From Psychrobacter sp. TAE2020 (GTDB taxonomy: Bacteria > Pseudomonadota > Gammaproteobacteria > Pseudomonadales > Moraxellaceae): 64,000 nucleotides of DNA. Shown here piece by piece: positions 9,781-18,650 of the stretch. The stretch spans positions 1,170,362-1,234,361 of the forward strand of contig NZ_JAHLMU010000001.1 in NCBI RefSeq assembly GCF_018919485.1, read 5' to 3'. The position numbers and the translations under genes are program-made. The notes below the pieces were generated by a model, which was not told where the DNA came from, searched no databases, and saw nothing but the letters and a program-made list of their open reading frames with translations. Position 1 is the first letter of the stretch, and each line of letters opens with the position of its first letter.

Positions 9781-10110
9781 ATGAGCAAAAACTTTGATAC
9801 TGCCAAACAAACGCTGTTAGCGCTTAAAGAAGAATATATAACAAGAATTAGTAAAATAGAAGATGATATCCAAAACCCCAAAGACGATCTTAATAAAGAC
9901 TGGGAAGATCAAGCTATTGCTATTCGTCAAAACGATACTCGCCAGCTGCTAGCAGCAGAAGCTCGTCAAAACCTTATTTATGTTCAGGACGCTTTAAGTC
10001 ATATAGATAATGGTACTTATGGTGAATGCGATGTTTGTGGTGAAGAGATCCAGCCCCAGCGCTTAGCTGCTGTACCTTATGCTACTTTGTGTATGGATCA
10101 CGCTGAATAA
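9781..10110 (+). CDS. TraR/DksA family zinc-finger protein
   Basis: A 109-aa member of the DksA/TraR family, which binds the RNA polymerase secondary channel or has uncharacterised roles. The N-terminal two thirds are a charged helical region (AKQTLLALKEEYITRISKIE ... QLLAAEARQNLIYVQDALSH). The C terminus is the zinc finger with C83, C86, C104 and, at the fourth ligand position, His107 instead of the usual Cys (spacing C-x2-C-x17-C-x2-H). It lacks the longer N-terminal coiled coil of DksA proper (about 150 aa), so it is more like the small YbiI/TraR branch. A good AGGAGA ribosome site precedes it. It converges with thiE, with only 21 bp between stops. Confidence 0.85.
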   Translation: MSKNFDTAKQTLLALKEEYITRISKIEDDIQNPKDDLNKDWEDQAIAIRQNDTRQLLAAEARQNLIYVQDALSHIDNGTYGECDVCGEEIQPQRLAAVPYATLCMDHAE

Positions 10111-10131
10111 GACTATAATTACTCGCTCAAA

Positions 10132-10848
10132 TTAAGTAGGTGCTTGCCAATCGTTAAGTGCCTGCTGCCACTGCTGACAACGCTCGGCAATTCGCTCTAC
10201 TGGCAAATCCATGATATCGCCTACTACCGCAATATAAGTAATCGGTAAACCCAATAGCTGCTTAATATTTTCTGCTGTTAAACCACCAATCACACAAATA
10301 TCAATGTCTTTATCTACGCCTATCTGACAGCCTGCCACAAGCTGCTGACGACTTATAGTATTGGCCTTGGGCTTGGTACTAGAAGCAAATATTGCTCCCA
10401 TTGCCGCATAGCTTGCACCATCACGCTGCGCTTCTTTGATAAGCTCACCGTCGTAATGACAAGTTCGACCGATGATTTGATTGAGCGCTAATTGTTGTTT
10501 TGCTATACGGACATCACCATCGCCTTGGCCTAAGTGCACGCCAACTCCAAGCTTAACCGCTAAGTCTAAATCATCATTGATAACTACAGGTACTTTATAG
10601 GCCTGCGCCAAAGCAATAATTCGTAATGCCTCATCATGCAGCTGCTCATTGCCATTTACTTGGGCTAGTACTTGCTTGCGTCTTATCTGTATCAGTCCGA
10701 TCAAGCCTGTCGCAAAAGCGGCTTCCAGCTTAGTTAACAGCACCTCAATCGCATCATCATTGGTCAGTAGATATAATCGAGGGGGTATTATTTTATGGGT
10801 AGTTTTTAGGGAACTTTTTAACGCTGTATCGCTTATTACGGTCATCAC
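10132..10848 (-). CDS. thiE: Thiamine-phosphate synthase
   Basis: ThiE joins the pyrimidine (HMP-PP) and thiazole (THZ-P) halves of thiamine. The 238-aa protein is a TIM barrel with PRLYLLTNDD at strand 1, LIQIRRKQ (phosphate/pyrophosphate-binding lysine), VVINDDLDLAVKLGVGVHLGQGD (metal-binding aspartates; quoted in part), IGRTCHYDGEL, YAAMGAIFASSTKPKA and the phosphate-binding VIGGLTAENI. The first 20 or so residues are an extra leader relative to E. coli ThiE. ATG codons at 10848 and 10845 are both possible starts. It is not next to other thi genes and has no recognisable TPP riboswitch upstream. Confidence 0.9.
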   Translation of the reverse strand: MMTVISDTALKSSLKTTHKIIPPRLYLLTNDDAIEVLLTKLEAAFATGLIGLIQIRRKQVLAQVNGNEQLHDEALRIIALAQAYKVPVVINDDLDLAVKLGVGVHLGQGDGDVRIAKQQLALNQIIGRTCHYDGELIKEAQRDGASYAAMGAIFASSTKPKANTISRQQLVAGCQIGVDKDIDICVIGGLTAENIKQLLGLPITYIAVVGDIMDLPVERIAERCQQWQQALNDWQAPT

Positions 10849-10900
10849 TATGTTTCTATCCTAATCATGTTATTGTGCTAAGTTCGGACAAATTCAAAAC

Positions 10901-10935
10901 AAAAAAAAGGCCGTTATAGAGTATAACCGCCTTTT
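10901..10935 (-). terminator. Rho-independent terminator downstream of pbpG
   Basis: A 14-bp stem with one mismatch (10905-10918 / 10922-10935), followed on the minus strand by eight T (the A-run ending at 10908). It is 78 bp beyond the pbpG stop codon. Confidence 0.8.
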
Positions 10936-11012
10936 TAGATAATACAGGTACTTGTTTAAATAGTATATTTTAAAGCGTTACTTTTTAAACCACATCAGTT
11001 GTAATTTGTCAG

Positions 11013-12095
11013 TTATACGGTGCGGCGAGAGGCTAAGCTGTTTAGAATGTTTTTCGCATCGCCCCAGCGTGTAGCTGAGCTATTAGCGCCCAAGATCACA
11101 ATGATAGCCGGACGGTTATTCACTCGGGTCTCCATTACTACACAGCGACCTGCTTCATTGATAAAACCTGTTTTAGAGATGCCAATTGGATAATCACCTG
11201 AGCGTACTAGACTACTAGTATTATTGGCTGAATAAGTACGATTACCACTTCCATTATTTGAGACGTAGAAATCATAGCTTTTCGTAGTGGAAAAGCGGCG
11301 AATAACATCATAATTACCAGCAGCACGAACCATTTTTACTAAGTCGTTTGACGAGGCAACATTACGCTTATCTAGGCCGGTTGGATCACCAAAGTAGGCT
11401 GTATTCATGCCTAAGTCTTGTGCTTTACGGTTCATTGCCCGAATAAAAGCATTATAGCCACCGGGATAATTACGCGATAGGCTTTTAGCTGCTGGGTTCT
11501 CTGATTTCATCAAGGCCATCAGTAGCATTTCAGCACGGTTTAGACGGTCACCTGATTTGAGGTTAGAACTGGCACGCTTAGGCCCAATAAAATCTTCGGG
11601 GTCAAGGGTAAGTTCCTCACGCATATCTAGGCCGGCATCTAACACTACCATAGCGGTCATGACTTTAGTAATACTGGCCATAGGATGAGCCGTATTAGCA
11701 TTTTTTTCATAAATAGACTCACCAGTTTCGGCATCGATTACTGCTACGCTGCGTGAATCAGTACTGATCGGCAACATATCACTACTACCAAAACTGCCAC
11801 GATAAGTGGTGTTATAAGTATTACTATTGCTGCTACTACTGTAGGTACTATTGCTATTATTGGCGTTAGTTAGATTAGTAGTGCCATAGCCGTTATCGAC
11901 TTTTTTGATGGCAGAACTGTTGTTTGAGTTAGACATGATATTGCGTGCTTCTGACAAGCTATCAGCCCCACCCCAACTTACACGTGCACTAGACTCAGAA
12001 CCATTAATGGTTAATGCCGCTTGTGCAGCACTGCCCAAACTCAACGTTATCATAGCAACTAATAGCTGCTGTTTGGTTAATGGTAAATTTGTCAT
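11013..12095 (-). CDS. pbpG: D-alanyl-D-alanine endopeptidase, PBP7 type
   Basis: A periplasmic serine peptidase of the S11 family that cleaves peptidoglycan cross-links. It carries the three penicillin-binding motifs: SITK (nucleophile Ser and Lys), SEN, and KTG in SKTGFINEAGR. The start at 12095 is preferred because GGAGGAA (12098-12104) precedes it with ideal spacing and the resulting N terminus is a clean signal peptide cleaved after SAAQA. The in-frame ATG at 12128 would add 11 residues ahead of it. Between signal peptide and catalytic domain lies an unusual Ser/Asn/Tyr/Thr-rich stretch of about 60 residues (SNSNNSS, NANNSNSTYSSSSN), probably a flexible tether. It ends at its own terminator and is divergent from gacA. 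Confidence 0.9.
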   Translation of the reverse strand: MTNLPLTKQQLLVAMITLSLGSAAQAALTINGSESSARVSWGGADSLSEARNIMSNSNNSSAIKKVDNGYGTTNLTNANNSNSTYSSSSNSNTYNTTYRGSFGSSDMLPISTDSRSVAVIDAETGESIYEKNANTAHPMASITKVMTAMVVLDAGLDMREELTLDPEDFIGPKRASSNLKSGDRLNRAEMLLMALMKSENPAAKSLSRNYPGGYNAFIRAMNRKAQDLGMNTAYFGDPTGLDKRNVASSNDLVKMVRAAGNYDVIRRFSTTKSYDFYVSNNGSGNRTYSANNTSSLVRSGDYPIGISKTGFINEAGRCVVMETRVNNRPAIIVILGANSSATRWGDAKNILNSLASRRTV

Positions 12096-12515
12096 TCTTC
12101 CTCCGGGTATGGGTAACACTCTAGTCATAAAACCACAGCGTAATTAGGATGCGTAGTCACTATAAAGACCTTATTATCTATTGTCCGTACCTATAGATAA
12201 AGACGGTAAATCCATTTATAGTTACTCACAATGATATAGAGTATGCTGATATAGAGCTTTTGTACTTTTAGTGTATCATGCTTTACATTTAAGTTTAATC
12301 CTATGAAGCAACTTGATGGATTTTTTATGGATTTTGTTAGAATCTACTACATTTTCTTTAGATAACAGCAATATTTATTAACATTTCAGCAATAATTAGT
12401 TATTTTAGTTGCAAAAATTTCAATATAGTCAATGATTTACATTTTTTGCTATTTTCAACAAGCTCTAAGCTTATTTGCTAACCGTGCATTTTCTTAGACA
12501 GTAAAGAGTATAACT
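12096..12515. other. AT-rich divergent gap between pbpG and gacA
   Basis: About 420 bp with no convincing coding frame, RNA or terminator. It must hold the promoters of both flanking genes, but I could not single out a confident -35/-10 pair. Confidence 0.45.
12098..12104 (-). promoter_or_regulatory. Ribosome-binding site fixing the pbpG start
   Basis: GGAGGAA on the minus strand, 2-8 bases before the ATG at 12095. It marks that ATG, not the one at 12128, as the start. Confidence 0.75.
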
Positions 12516-13151
12516 ATGATTCGAGTATTAGTAGTAGATGACCACGATTTAGTACGTATGGGCATCAGTCGTATGCTATCTGACAGTATAGATATCGAGG
12601 TAATCGGCGAAGCTGACAGCGGTGACATGGCGATAAAAATGGCCAAACAACTCAGCCCTGATGTAGTGCTACTGGATGTCAATATGCCTAATATTGGCGG
12701 CGTTGAAGCTACCAAACGCTTAGTACAGTTAAATATGGGTATTAAGATATTAGCAGTGAGCAGTATGGCCACCCAGCCTTATCCTTCGATGTTACTCAAA
12801 GCTGGGGTCAATGGTTATATCACCAAAGGCACTCCACTGGATGAGATGATACGTGCTATCAAAAAGCTCTATCAAGGGGGGCGTTACTTCAGTCATGATG
12901 TAGCAGAACAGTTGGCAGAAGTGTTGTTATCAGATAATGCCGCTTCACCGTTTGACTTACTAAGTGATCGTGAGAAGCAAGTAGCCATGATGGTAGTCAA
13001 CTGTCAAAGCCCACAGCAGATCGCCGATCAATTATTTGTAAGCGTTAAAACTATTAACACTTACCGTTATCGTATTTACGAAAAAGTAGGCGTTGATAGC
13101 GATGTTAAATTGACTCATATGGCTATTCGTCATGGGCTGATCAAACCATAG
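12516..13151 (+). CDS. gacA: GacA/UvrY-type response regulator
   Basis: A 211-aa NarL/FixJ-family regulator. The receiver domain (residues 1-120) has the acidic pocket D8-D9, phosphoacceptor D54 in LLDVNMP and the switch lysine in YITKG. The C-terminal LuxR-type helix-turn-helix contains LSDREKQVAMMV and IADQLFVSVKTINTYRYRIYEK. Overall it resembles GacA/UvrY, which with the kinase GacS/BarA switches on small RNAs that titrate CsrA/RsmA. The kinase is not in the window, and in other gammaproteobacteria gacA is usually followed by uvrC, which is absent here. It may therefore be a stand-alone copy. No terminator is obvious before the pilS gene. Confidence 0.82.
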   Translation: MIRVLVVDDHDLVRMGISRMLSDSIDIEVIGEADSGDMAIKMAKQLSPDVVLLDVNMPNIGGVEATKRLVQLNMGIKILAVSSMATQPYPSMLLKAGVNGYITKGTPLDEMIRAIKKLYQGGRYFSHDVAEQLAEVLLSDNAASPFDLLSDREKQVAMMVVNCQSPQQIADQLFVSVKTINTYRYRIYEKVGVDSDVKLTHMAIRHGLIKP

Positions 13152-13409
13152 AGCAGGCAATAGACGGTTGTGCAATGTGGTTATTGCGTCGGCTTATTGA
13201 GCCACAGCTCATGGTTAGTGGTTAATGAGTTATATTAAGGTCTAGGAAGTCGACAACTCAAAAGCCTATAAGCAGGCCTATAAATAGATAGGTAGATAAG
13301 ACGGTTTAAGTGCTATTTTTTTAAATCTTGTTTTTGGGTCTTTTAAATAGTCGACCACAGCAGTATTTACTTGTGAATGATCAATAGACCCTAATACTTT
13401 GGCACTCTT

Positions 13410-15251
13410 ATGAAACTTTCCTCTAGCATCATGACCGCCATTAATGCTTATTTTCAACAAGCTGAGACTCTACCGTCTGCACCGCTGCGGCGCTTAGGTA
13501 TTATCTATAATAGTTATCGACTTGCTGTTAGTGTATTTTTGATGCTGATGGTTCATATTACTAGTAAAGTAAATAATGGCCTAATGCTTCCTAGCCTATT
13601 ACAGCAAACTGCCCTTAGTTTTTACGTGCTGCTCAGCCTTATTTTATTTGGGTTATTTTTAGTAGTGACTCATCAGCCACGTCAACAGCTTTTGTTCGGC
13701 TTAATATTAGACATCATTATTTTAAGCTTATTATTGTATGCCAATGGCGCAGCAGATCTACAATTAACTATGCTATATATGGTTGTGGTAGCTGCTAGCT
13801 TTTTGCTACTTAATAGCACCCAAGCCTTGATCGTTACCTTATTGGCTGTTATTTTTGTTATCTACCAGCAGTTTTTTTATGCCATAGCTAACAGTATGAG
13901 CTTAGTCAATTTAGGCGATGCCTTACTGATATCTGCCAGCTTTTTAGCCGTAGGATTCTTGAGTTGGTCAGTCTCTCAACGCTTGGTACATGTCGAAGGA
14001 ATGGCATTACGACAAACGCACGAAGTGGCGCGACTTAACACTATTAATCAAGAAGTTATCAGTCAAATGATAAACGGTATGATAGTAGTAGATAAGCGCT
14101 ACGTGGTTTTGGCCAATTCCGCCGCTTATCAACTACTGGGTATAGAACCTGAAATAGTCTCTTCTATTAATCCTGACCCTACAAATAAAGCTACTCGCAG
14201 CCAAAAGAGCGTAAAGAATAGTGAGATCTTAAATAAAAGTGGTGATAAAAACCTCCCTAACCCATTGATTACCTTTCAAAAACAGCTAGTTGAGCAGCAT
14301 AGCTCTTTGATTGAAAGCTATCTGACTTTAGCTACTAATCAATCACGTACTTTTATATACGAACTGCCTAAGATAGTGGGAAGCTCGACTATTAACAAAT
14401 TGCGTATCCAAATTATTCCTCTAAAAGATGCCAGCCAGCTAGTACTACTCGAAGATTTACGTCGTGAGCAGACTAGTGCTCAACAGTTAAAGCTGGCCTC
14501 ACTAGGTCAATTGACCGCCAGTATCGCTCATGAGATACGTAATCCTTTAGCGGCTATTTCTCAAGCCAGCCAGCTACTAATGGAAGAAATTAATGAGCAG
14601 GCTATGACTAACGATGATATCAATAACGACATCGATAACGACAGCAATAACCGGTGGTTAGCATCGCACTCAGCTGTTGACCTAGAAGGCAATCATGAAT
14701 TATATAAGATGATATTTGCGCAAACTAAACGGGTTAATCGTATTATTGAAGATGTATTAAAACTGTCGCGCCAGCAACAACCTCATCAGCAACTGATAGA
14801 AATTGCTAATTGGATGCCCCTATTTGTAAACAACCATTTCTACAGTCACGATGTCTTTTTGCGTATCCACACGCAGCTTATTATCCAGTTTGATACTCAT
14901 CAGTTGGAGCAAGTATTGATTAACTTGATTAACAATGGTTTGCGTTACAGCAGCTACGCTCATTCTCACGCTTACGTAGAAGTGGAAATCTACGGCCTAC
15001 AGAACGATGTTATAATTGACATTTTAGATGCTGGTGATGGGGTTGCTAGTGAGAATTTGGAGCACTTATTCGAGCCCTTTTTTACTACTGATAAAACAGG
15101 CACTGGTTTAGGGCTATATTTATCACAAGCGTTTAGTGAGGCCAATCACGCTCAGCTTTCCTACGTGCCGGAACACGCAAAAACCTGCTTTCGCTTAGTA
15201 ATCCCTGCTGTGGCTTCCTCTATCGAGCCTATTAAAAACTTTAAAGCCTAA
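13410..15251 (+). CDS. pilS: PilS-type sensor histidine kinase
   Basis: A 613-aa membrane kinase, probably PilS, the sensor for type IV pilus gene expression. The N terminus has about six transmembrane helices (residues 33-190), followed by a PAS-like region (about 215-350). The dimerisation/phosphotransfer domain holds His374 in SIAHEIRNPL, and the ATPase domain has the N box LINLINNGLRYS, G1 ILDAGDGV, F box FEPFFTT and G2 GTGLGLYL. Two features are odd. An Asp/Asn-rich insertion of about 35 residues (395-430) occupies the turn of the four-helix-bundle hairpin, and a Lys/Asn/Ser-rich insertion interrupts the PAS region (about 255-285). The pilR regulator follows 168 bp downstream on the same strand. 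Confidence 0.85.
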   Translation: MKLSSSIMTAINAYFQQAETLPSAPLRRLGIIYNSYRLAVSVFLMLMVHITSKVNNGLMLPSLLQQTALSFYVLLSLILFGLFLVVTHQPRQQLLFGLILDIIILSLLLYANGAADLQLTMLYMVVVAASFLLLNSTQALIVTLLAVIFVIYQQFFYAIANSMSLVNLGDALLISASFLAVGFLSWSVSQRLVHVEGMALRQTHEVARLNTINQEVISQMINGMIVVDKRYVVLANSAAYQLLGIEPEIVSSINPDPTNKATRSQKSVKNSEILNKSGDKNLPNPLITFQKQLVEQHSSLIESYLTLATNQSRTFIYELPKIVGSSTINKLRIQIIPLKDASQLVLLEDLRREQTSAQQLKLASLGQLTASIAHEIRNPLAAISQASQLLMEEINEQAMTNDDINNDIDNDSNNRWLASHSAVDLEGNHELYKMIFAQTKRVNRIIEDVLKLSRQQQPHQQLIEIANWMPLFVNNHFYSHDVFLRIHTQLIIQFDTHQLEQVLINLINNGLRYSSYAHSHAYVEVEIYGLQNDVIIDILDAGDGVASENLEHLFEPFFTTDKTGTGLGLYLSQAFSEANHAQLSYVPEHAKTCFRLVIPAVASSIEPIKNFKA

Positions 15252-15324
15252 ACATTTAAGCACTATTGATGGGAATCATCACCCCCTAAAAAATAACTAT
15301 ATTGCTGGCCAGTGCTAAATGAAA

Positions 15325-15348
15325 ACTGCTGACTGCTGACTGCTGACT
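15325..15348. repeat. 7-bp tandem repeat between pilS and pilR
   Basis: Three exact copies of actgctg (15325-15331, 15332-15338, 15339-15345) plus a partial fourth. The array lies in the pilS-pilR spacer, 72 bp before the pilR start. Confidence 0.85.
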
Positions 15349-15419
15349 AGCATAACTATTAAAAATCAATATCCTTATAACAGTCTTTAGTACTTATGAA
15401 TAAATAAACGAGGTTATAT

Positions 15420-17096
15420 ATGACAGCAAATGCGTTAGTCGTTGACGATGAAGTGGACCTATGCCGATTGATGCAAATCACTTTGACTAAAATGGGTATT
15501 GAATGCGATGTTGCTTATACTTTAGCGCAGGCTCAGCTCTTTTGGGGAAAAAACCAGTATGACTTTTGCTTGACCGATCTTACACTTCCCGATGGCTCAG
15601 GACTAGAGTTAGTCAGACAAATTAGTAATAGCTCCACTACACCAGTAGCGGTGATTACTGCCTTTGGTAGTATGGATTTAGCCATCGAAGCACTCAAGCT
15701 TGGAGCTTTCGATTTTGTTAATAAGCCGCTCGAGCTCCCTCGTCTGCGTCAATTAGTTGAAAACGCTCTCAAAGTAGTACGTCAAGACACTGATGATCAA
15801 ACATCCACCACTCAAAGTCCTGAACAGCAACTATTAGACAGCCGATTGATTGGTAATGCAGTAGTGATGCAAACCCTCAAAAAAACCATCCTAAAACTAG
15901 CGCGTTCACAAGCCCCAGTGTTTTTATCAGGGGCCTCAGGCACAGGGAAAGAAGTAGTAGCTAGGCTAATCCATGACTTGAGCCCACGCCGTGATGGCAG
16001 TTTTGTCCCTGTAAACTGTGGCGCAATACCTTCGGAGCTCATGGAATCAGAGTTTTTTGGCCATAAAAAAGGCAGCTTTACTGGGGCGGTAGCCGATAAG
16101 TTAGGTTTGTTTCAACAAGCCAATGGTGGGACTTTATTTTTAGATGAGGTAGCTGACTTACCTCTACCTATGCAAGTCAAGCTATTACGTGCTATTCAAG
16201 AAAAGGCCGTACGAGCTATCGGTGATATTAAGGAGGTGCCAGTAGATATCCGCATTCTCTCAGCCACCCATAAAGACTTGAGCCAACTAGTAGAGGACAG
16301 CGATTTTCGTCAAGACTTATACTATCGTATCAATGTGATTGAACTAACGCTACCTACACTCAATGAGCGTCGTGATGATATACCAGCTTTAGCTCAGTAT
16401 TTTTTGGATTTGATTGCTAAAGAATGGCAACTGTCATCCACACCACAATTGAGCGCTAATGCTTATCAGCGTCTACAACAGCATGCGTTTGTTGGTAACG
16501 TACGTGAGCTGCGTAATGTCCTCGAAAGAGCGATTACTTTATCAGAGACTGATGTTATCGATGTTCCGCACTTAGGACTAATAGACCCTACTGAATCGCT
16601 GCCAGTTACTCAATTTACTGACGATAGCTACGGTTCAGAACCTAATGCAAATAATGCAAATAATGCAAATAATGCAAATACAGTAAAAAATAACAGTGCT
16701 CGGCCTACTACCGTTAATCTACATCCTTATCGGGTTAGTAGTCACTCTTATCCTACTGCTATTAGCTCGTCAAGTACTACTACTACTCTTGTCAGCAACG
16801 CCACGGCTATGCAAAATGATGATGCTATTAACAATACTAAAGCGCTTGCAAGCTCTGGGCAATCATCCAGTACAGCAACTAGCCCGCAGCCCATGCAGTC
16901 AATACAGAGTGCTAGCGGTACTGTACAGTTGCCTGCAAGTGGCTTAGAAACCTATCTGCAGGAGCAGGAAAAGCGTCTAATCATCGCTGCCCTCAAACAA
17001 ACCGAGGGTAATAAAACCCAAGCTGCTGAATTATTAGGCACTAGCTTTCGCTCCTTACGTTACCGGATGAAAAAACTAGAGATTGATGATGACTAG
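15420..17096 (+). CDS. pilR: PilR-type sigma-54-dependent response regulator
   Basis: A 558-aa NtrC-family activator. The receiver domain has D9-D10 and phosphoacceptor D53 (LTDLTLPDG). The AAA+ domain starts about residue 140, with Walker A GASGTGKE, the sigma-54 contact loop GSFTGA (as in known PilR proteins), Walker B GGTLFLDEV and NVRELRN. The Fis-type helix-turn-helix is at the extreme C terminus (NKTQAAELLGTSFRSLRYRM). Paired with PilS it should activate pilin transcription with RpoN. The segment between AAA+ and Fis (about residues 395-510) is very long and Ser/Thr/Asn-rich and includes a 4-copy NAN repeat, making this protein about 110 residues longer than typical PilR. The upstream ribosome site is weak. 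Confidence 0.88.
   Translation: MTANALVVDDEVDLCRLMQITLTKMGIECDVAYTLAQAQLFWGKNQYDFCLTDLTLPDGSGLELVRQISNSSTTPVAVITAFGSMDLAIEALKLGAFDFVNKPLELPRLRQLVENALKVVRQDTDDQTSTTQSPEQQLLDSRLIGNAVVMQTLKKTILKLARSQAPVFLSGASGTGKEVVARLIHDLSPRRDGSFVPVNCGAIPSELMESEFFGHKKGSFTGAVADKLGLFQQANGGTLFLDEVADLPLPMQVKLLRAIQEKAVRAIGDIKEVPVDIRILSATHKDLSQLVEDSDFRQDLYYRINVIELTLPTLNERRDDIPALAQYFLDLIAKEWQLSSTPQLSANAYQRLQQHAFVGNVRELRNVLERAITLSETDVIDVPHLGLIDPTESLPVTQFTDDSYGSEPNANNANNANNANTVKNNSARPTTVNLHPYRVSSHSYPTAISSSSTTTTLVSNATAMQNDDAINNTKALASSGQSSSTATSPQPMQSIQSASGTVQLPASGLETYLQEQEKRLIIAALKQTEGNKTQAAELLGTSFRSLRYRMKKLEIDDD
16644..16679 (+). repeat. 9-bp in-frame tandem repeat in pilR
   Basis: Four exact copies of aatgcaaat, encoding Asn-Ala-Asn four times (residues about 409-420) in the linker ahead of the Fis domain. 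Because the period is a multiple of three, gain or loss of copies would keep the frame. Confidence 0.9.
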
Positions 17097-17153
17097 TAAA
17101 GCATTATTCATTATTAATCTTAACGGGTTTTAAACCGTTGATATTAGGATAAT

Positions 17154-18650
17154 TTACTCTGCAACACTTGGCTTAAGCTCACTGTCATCAACTGGGCTTT
17201 TCTGCACAAAGCGAATACCTGGAGTCTTCACTTGTTGGCGTAATAAATCCAGCGCTTGTTGCTCCCAGCTGCTCTCACTACCCGATAAAGCAACCTCAGG
17301 CTGTACGCCGATTCCATCTATTTTTTCACCAGTCGCTGTCAAATAATGAGCGACGGTTAATTTTACTGCTTGTTCATTGTTAAGCGGTATTACCGACTGT
17401 ACTGAACCCTTACCGTAGCTAACTTCGCCGACGATCATAGCGCGCCTTTGGCTTTGTAGACTGCTGGCCAATACTTCAGCTGCTGAAGCTGAATAACGAT
17501 TTTGTAGCACTACTACCGGTAAAGGCTTAAACAAAGCACTACCGCGAGTAGATAAAGTACGTAATGCGCTTTCGCGGCTTTTTATTTGCACGATATCGCT
17601 GTTATCCATAAATAGGCTGGCAATCTGCACCGCTGAAGTCAGAACCCCACCGGGATTGTCGCGTAGATCTAATAGGATACCTGATACTGGTGCATCCAAA
17701 CGGGTCAAGCTTTGTAAGACTTTTTCACGACTATTATTTTGGAAGGTAGGTAGCTTTATAATAGCAATACCATCGACTAAGCGCGTCTCTATAGTTTGTG
17801 GATGATTGTTATTACGCTGTAAGGTGATAGTGCGTTTGCGACGACCTGCTTTTGATATTACTATGTCAACTTGAGTCCCCGCAACACCTGATAGTAGCTG
17901 CACGATATCGTTAGTTTGCTTGTCTTCATCTAACTTAAACTCATCGATCTGATGAATGTAATCGCCTACTGTAACGCCTTTTTTATCTGCTGGTGAATCA
18001 TCAGCCACCTCAACGACTACCCAATACCCTTCTTCCACTTTATAACTGACCTTTAGCCCAACATCACCGACATCACCTTCGGTAAAAGCTCGTAGATTCT
18101 CATAAGCTTCAGCATCCAAAAACTCAGCATGACTATCGAGCTTAGTCAACATACCGCTCATCGCATTCTCAAACAGCTCTTCATCGTTCACTGGATCCAC
18201 ATAGTCACGACGTATTAAATCCACTAGAGCCACAAAAGTTTTCAGCGTTTGAGGTGAGATTGCATTCAAAGAAACCTGATCGACCTCAGCTGGGATATCC
18301 GTATTTATCGATTCATTGTAGTCACTACTGTCCACTAGAGGGTTACTGTCTGCGCGTTCGCCTTCTAGCCAATCAGCAGTTTTATAGCTAGTATTTGCTT
18401 CACTGTCATCATCTTCTAAAGTGTCCATCCCATTATCTGCTGACACCTCGTTTTCATCGCCTTGCAAGTTTATAAGCTGCAAGCTGGCGGTAGGGTTAGT
18501 AGTTCTAACCGTAGTTAATGGTGCTGCTGTTGCAGTTTGTACTAAACTCAAGGCACAACAGGCACTAAATAAGTAGCTTAGTAGTACCGCCTTAGAGCCA
18601 GTATCTATTTTTGACTGTTCACAAGCATATAAACCCATAAATTGACTCAT
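17154..18650 (-). CDS. C-terminal (tail-specific) processing peptidase, S41 family
   Basis: A 498-aa periplasmic S41 protease of the CtpA/Prc type. A signal peptide is present, with its hydrophobic core AVLLSYLFSACCALSLV and cleavage after TATA or ATAA. Next is an acidic linker, a PDZ domain (about residues 190-275; GLKVSYKVEEGYWVVVEV), and the catalytic domain with LLDLRDNPGGVL, the nucleophile Ser in NRYSASAAEVLA and the general base Lys in SYGKGSVQ. Proteins of this type trim C termini of envelope proteins or regulate murein hydrolases. No Shine-Dalgarno is obvious before 18650. The ATG at 18638 (MGLYAC) is an alternative start. It lies downstream of gpmI but a terminator separates them. 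Confidence 0.88.
   Translation of the reverse strand: MSQFMGLYACEQSKIDTGSKAVLLSYLFSACCALSLVQTATAAPLTTVRTTNPTASLQLINLQGDENEVSADNGMDTLEDDDSEANTSYKTADWLEGERADSNPLVDSSDYNESINTDIPAEVDQVSLNAISPQTLKTFVALVDLIRRDYVDPVNDEELFENAMSGMLTKLDSHAEFLDAEAYENLRAFTEGDVGDVGLKVSYKVEEGYWVVVEVADDSPADKKGVTVGDYIHQIDEFKLDEDKQTNDIVQLLSGVAGTQVDIVISKAGRRKRTITLQRNNNHPQTIETRLVDGIAIIKLPTFQNNSREKVLQSLTRLDAPVSGILLDLRDNPGGVLTSAVQIASLFMDNSDIVQIKSRESALRTLSTRGSALFKPLPVVVLQNRYSASAAEVLASSLQSQRRAMIVGEVSYGKGSVQSVIPLNNEQAVKLTVAHYLTATGEKIDGIGVQPEVALSGSESSWEQQALDLLRQQVKTPGIRFVQKSPVDDSELKPSVAE

Noticed and set aside
12120..12128. ATG at 12128 as the pbpG start.
   Set aside because: No ribosome site lies before it, while GGAGGAA is ideally placed before the ATG at 12095, which also gives a clean signal peptide.
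13278..13460. A 60-codon minus-strand frame upstream of pilS.
   Set aside because: It overlaps the pilS start, has no ribosome site and resembles no family.
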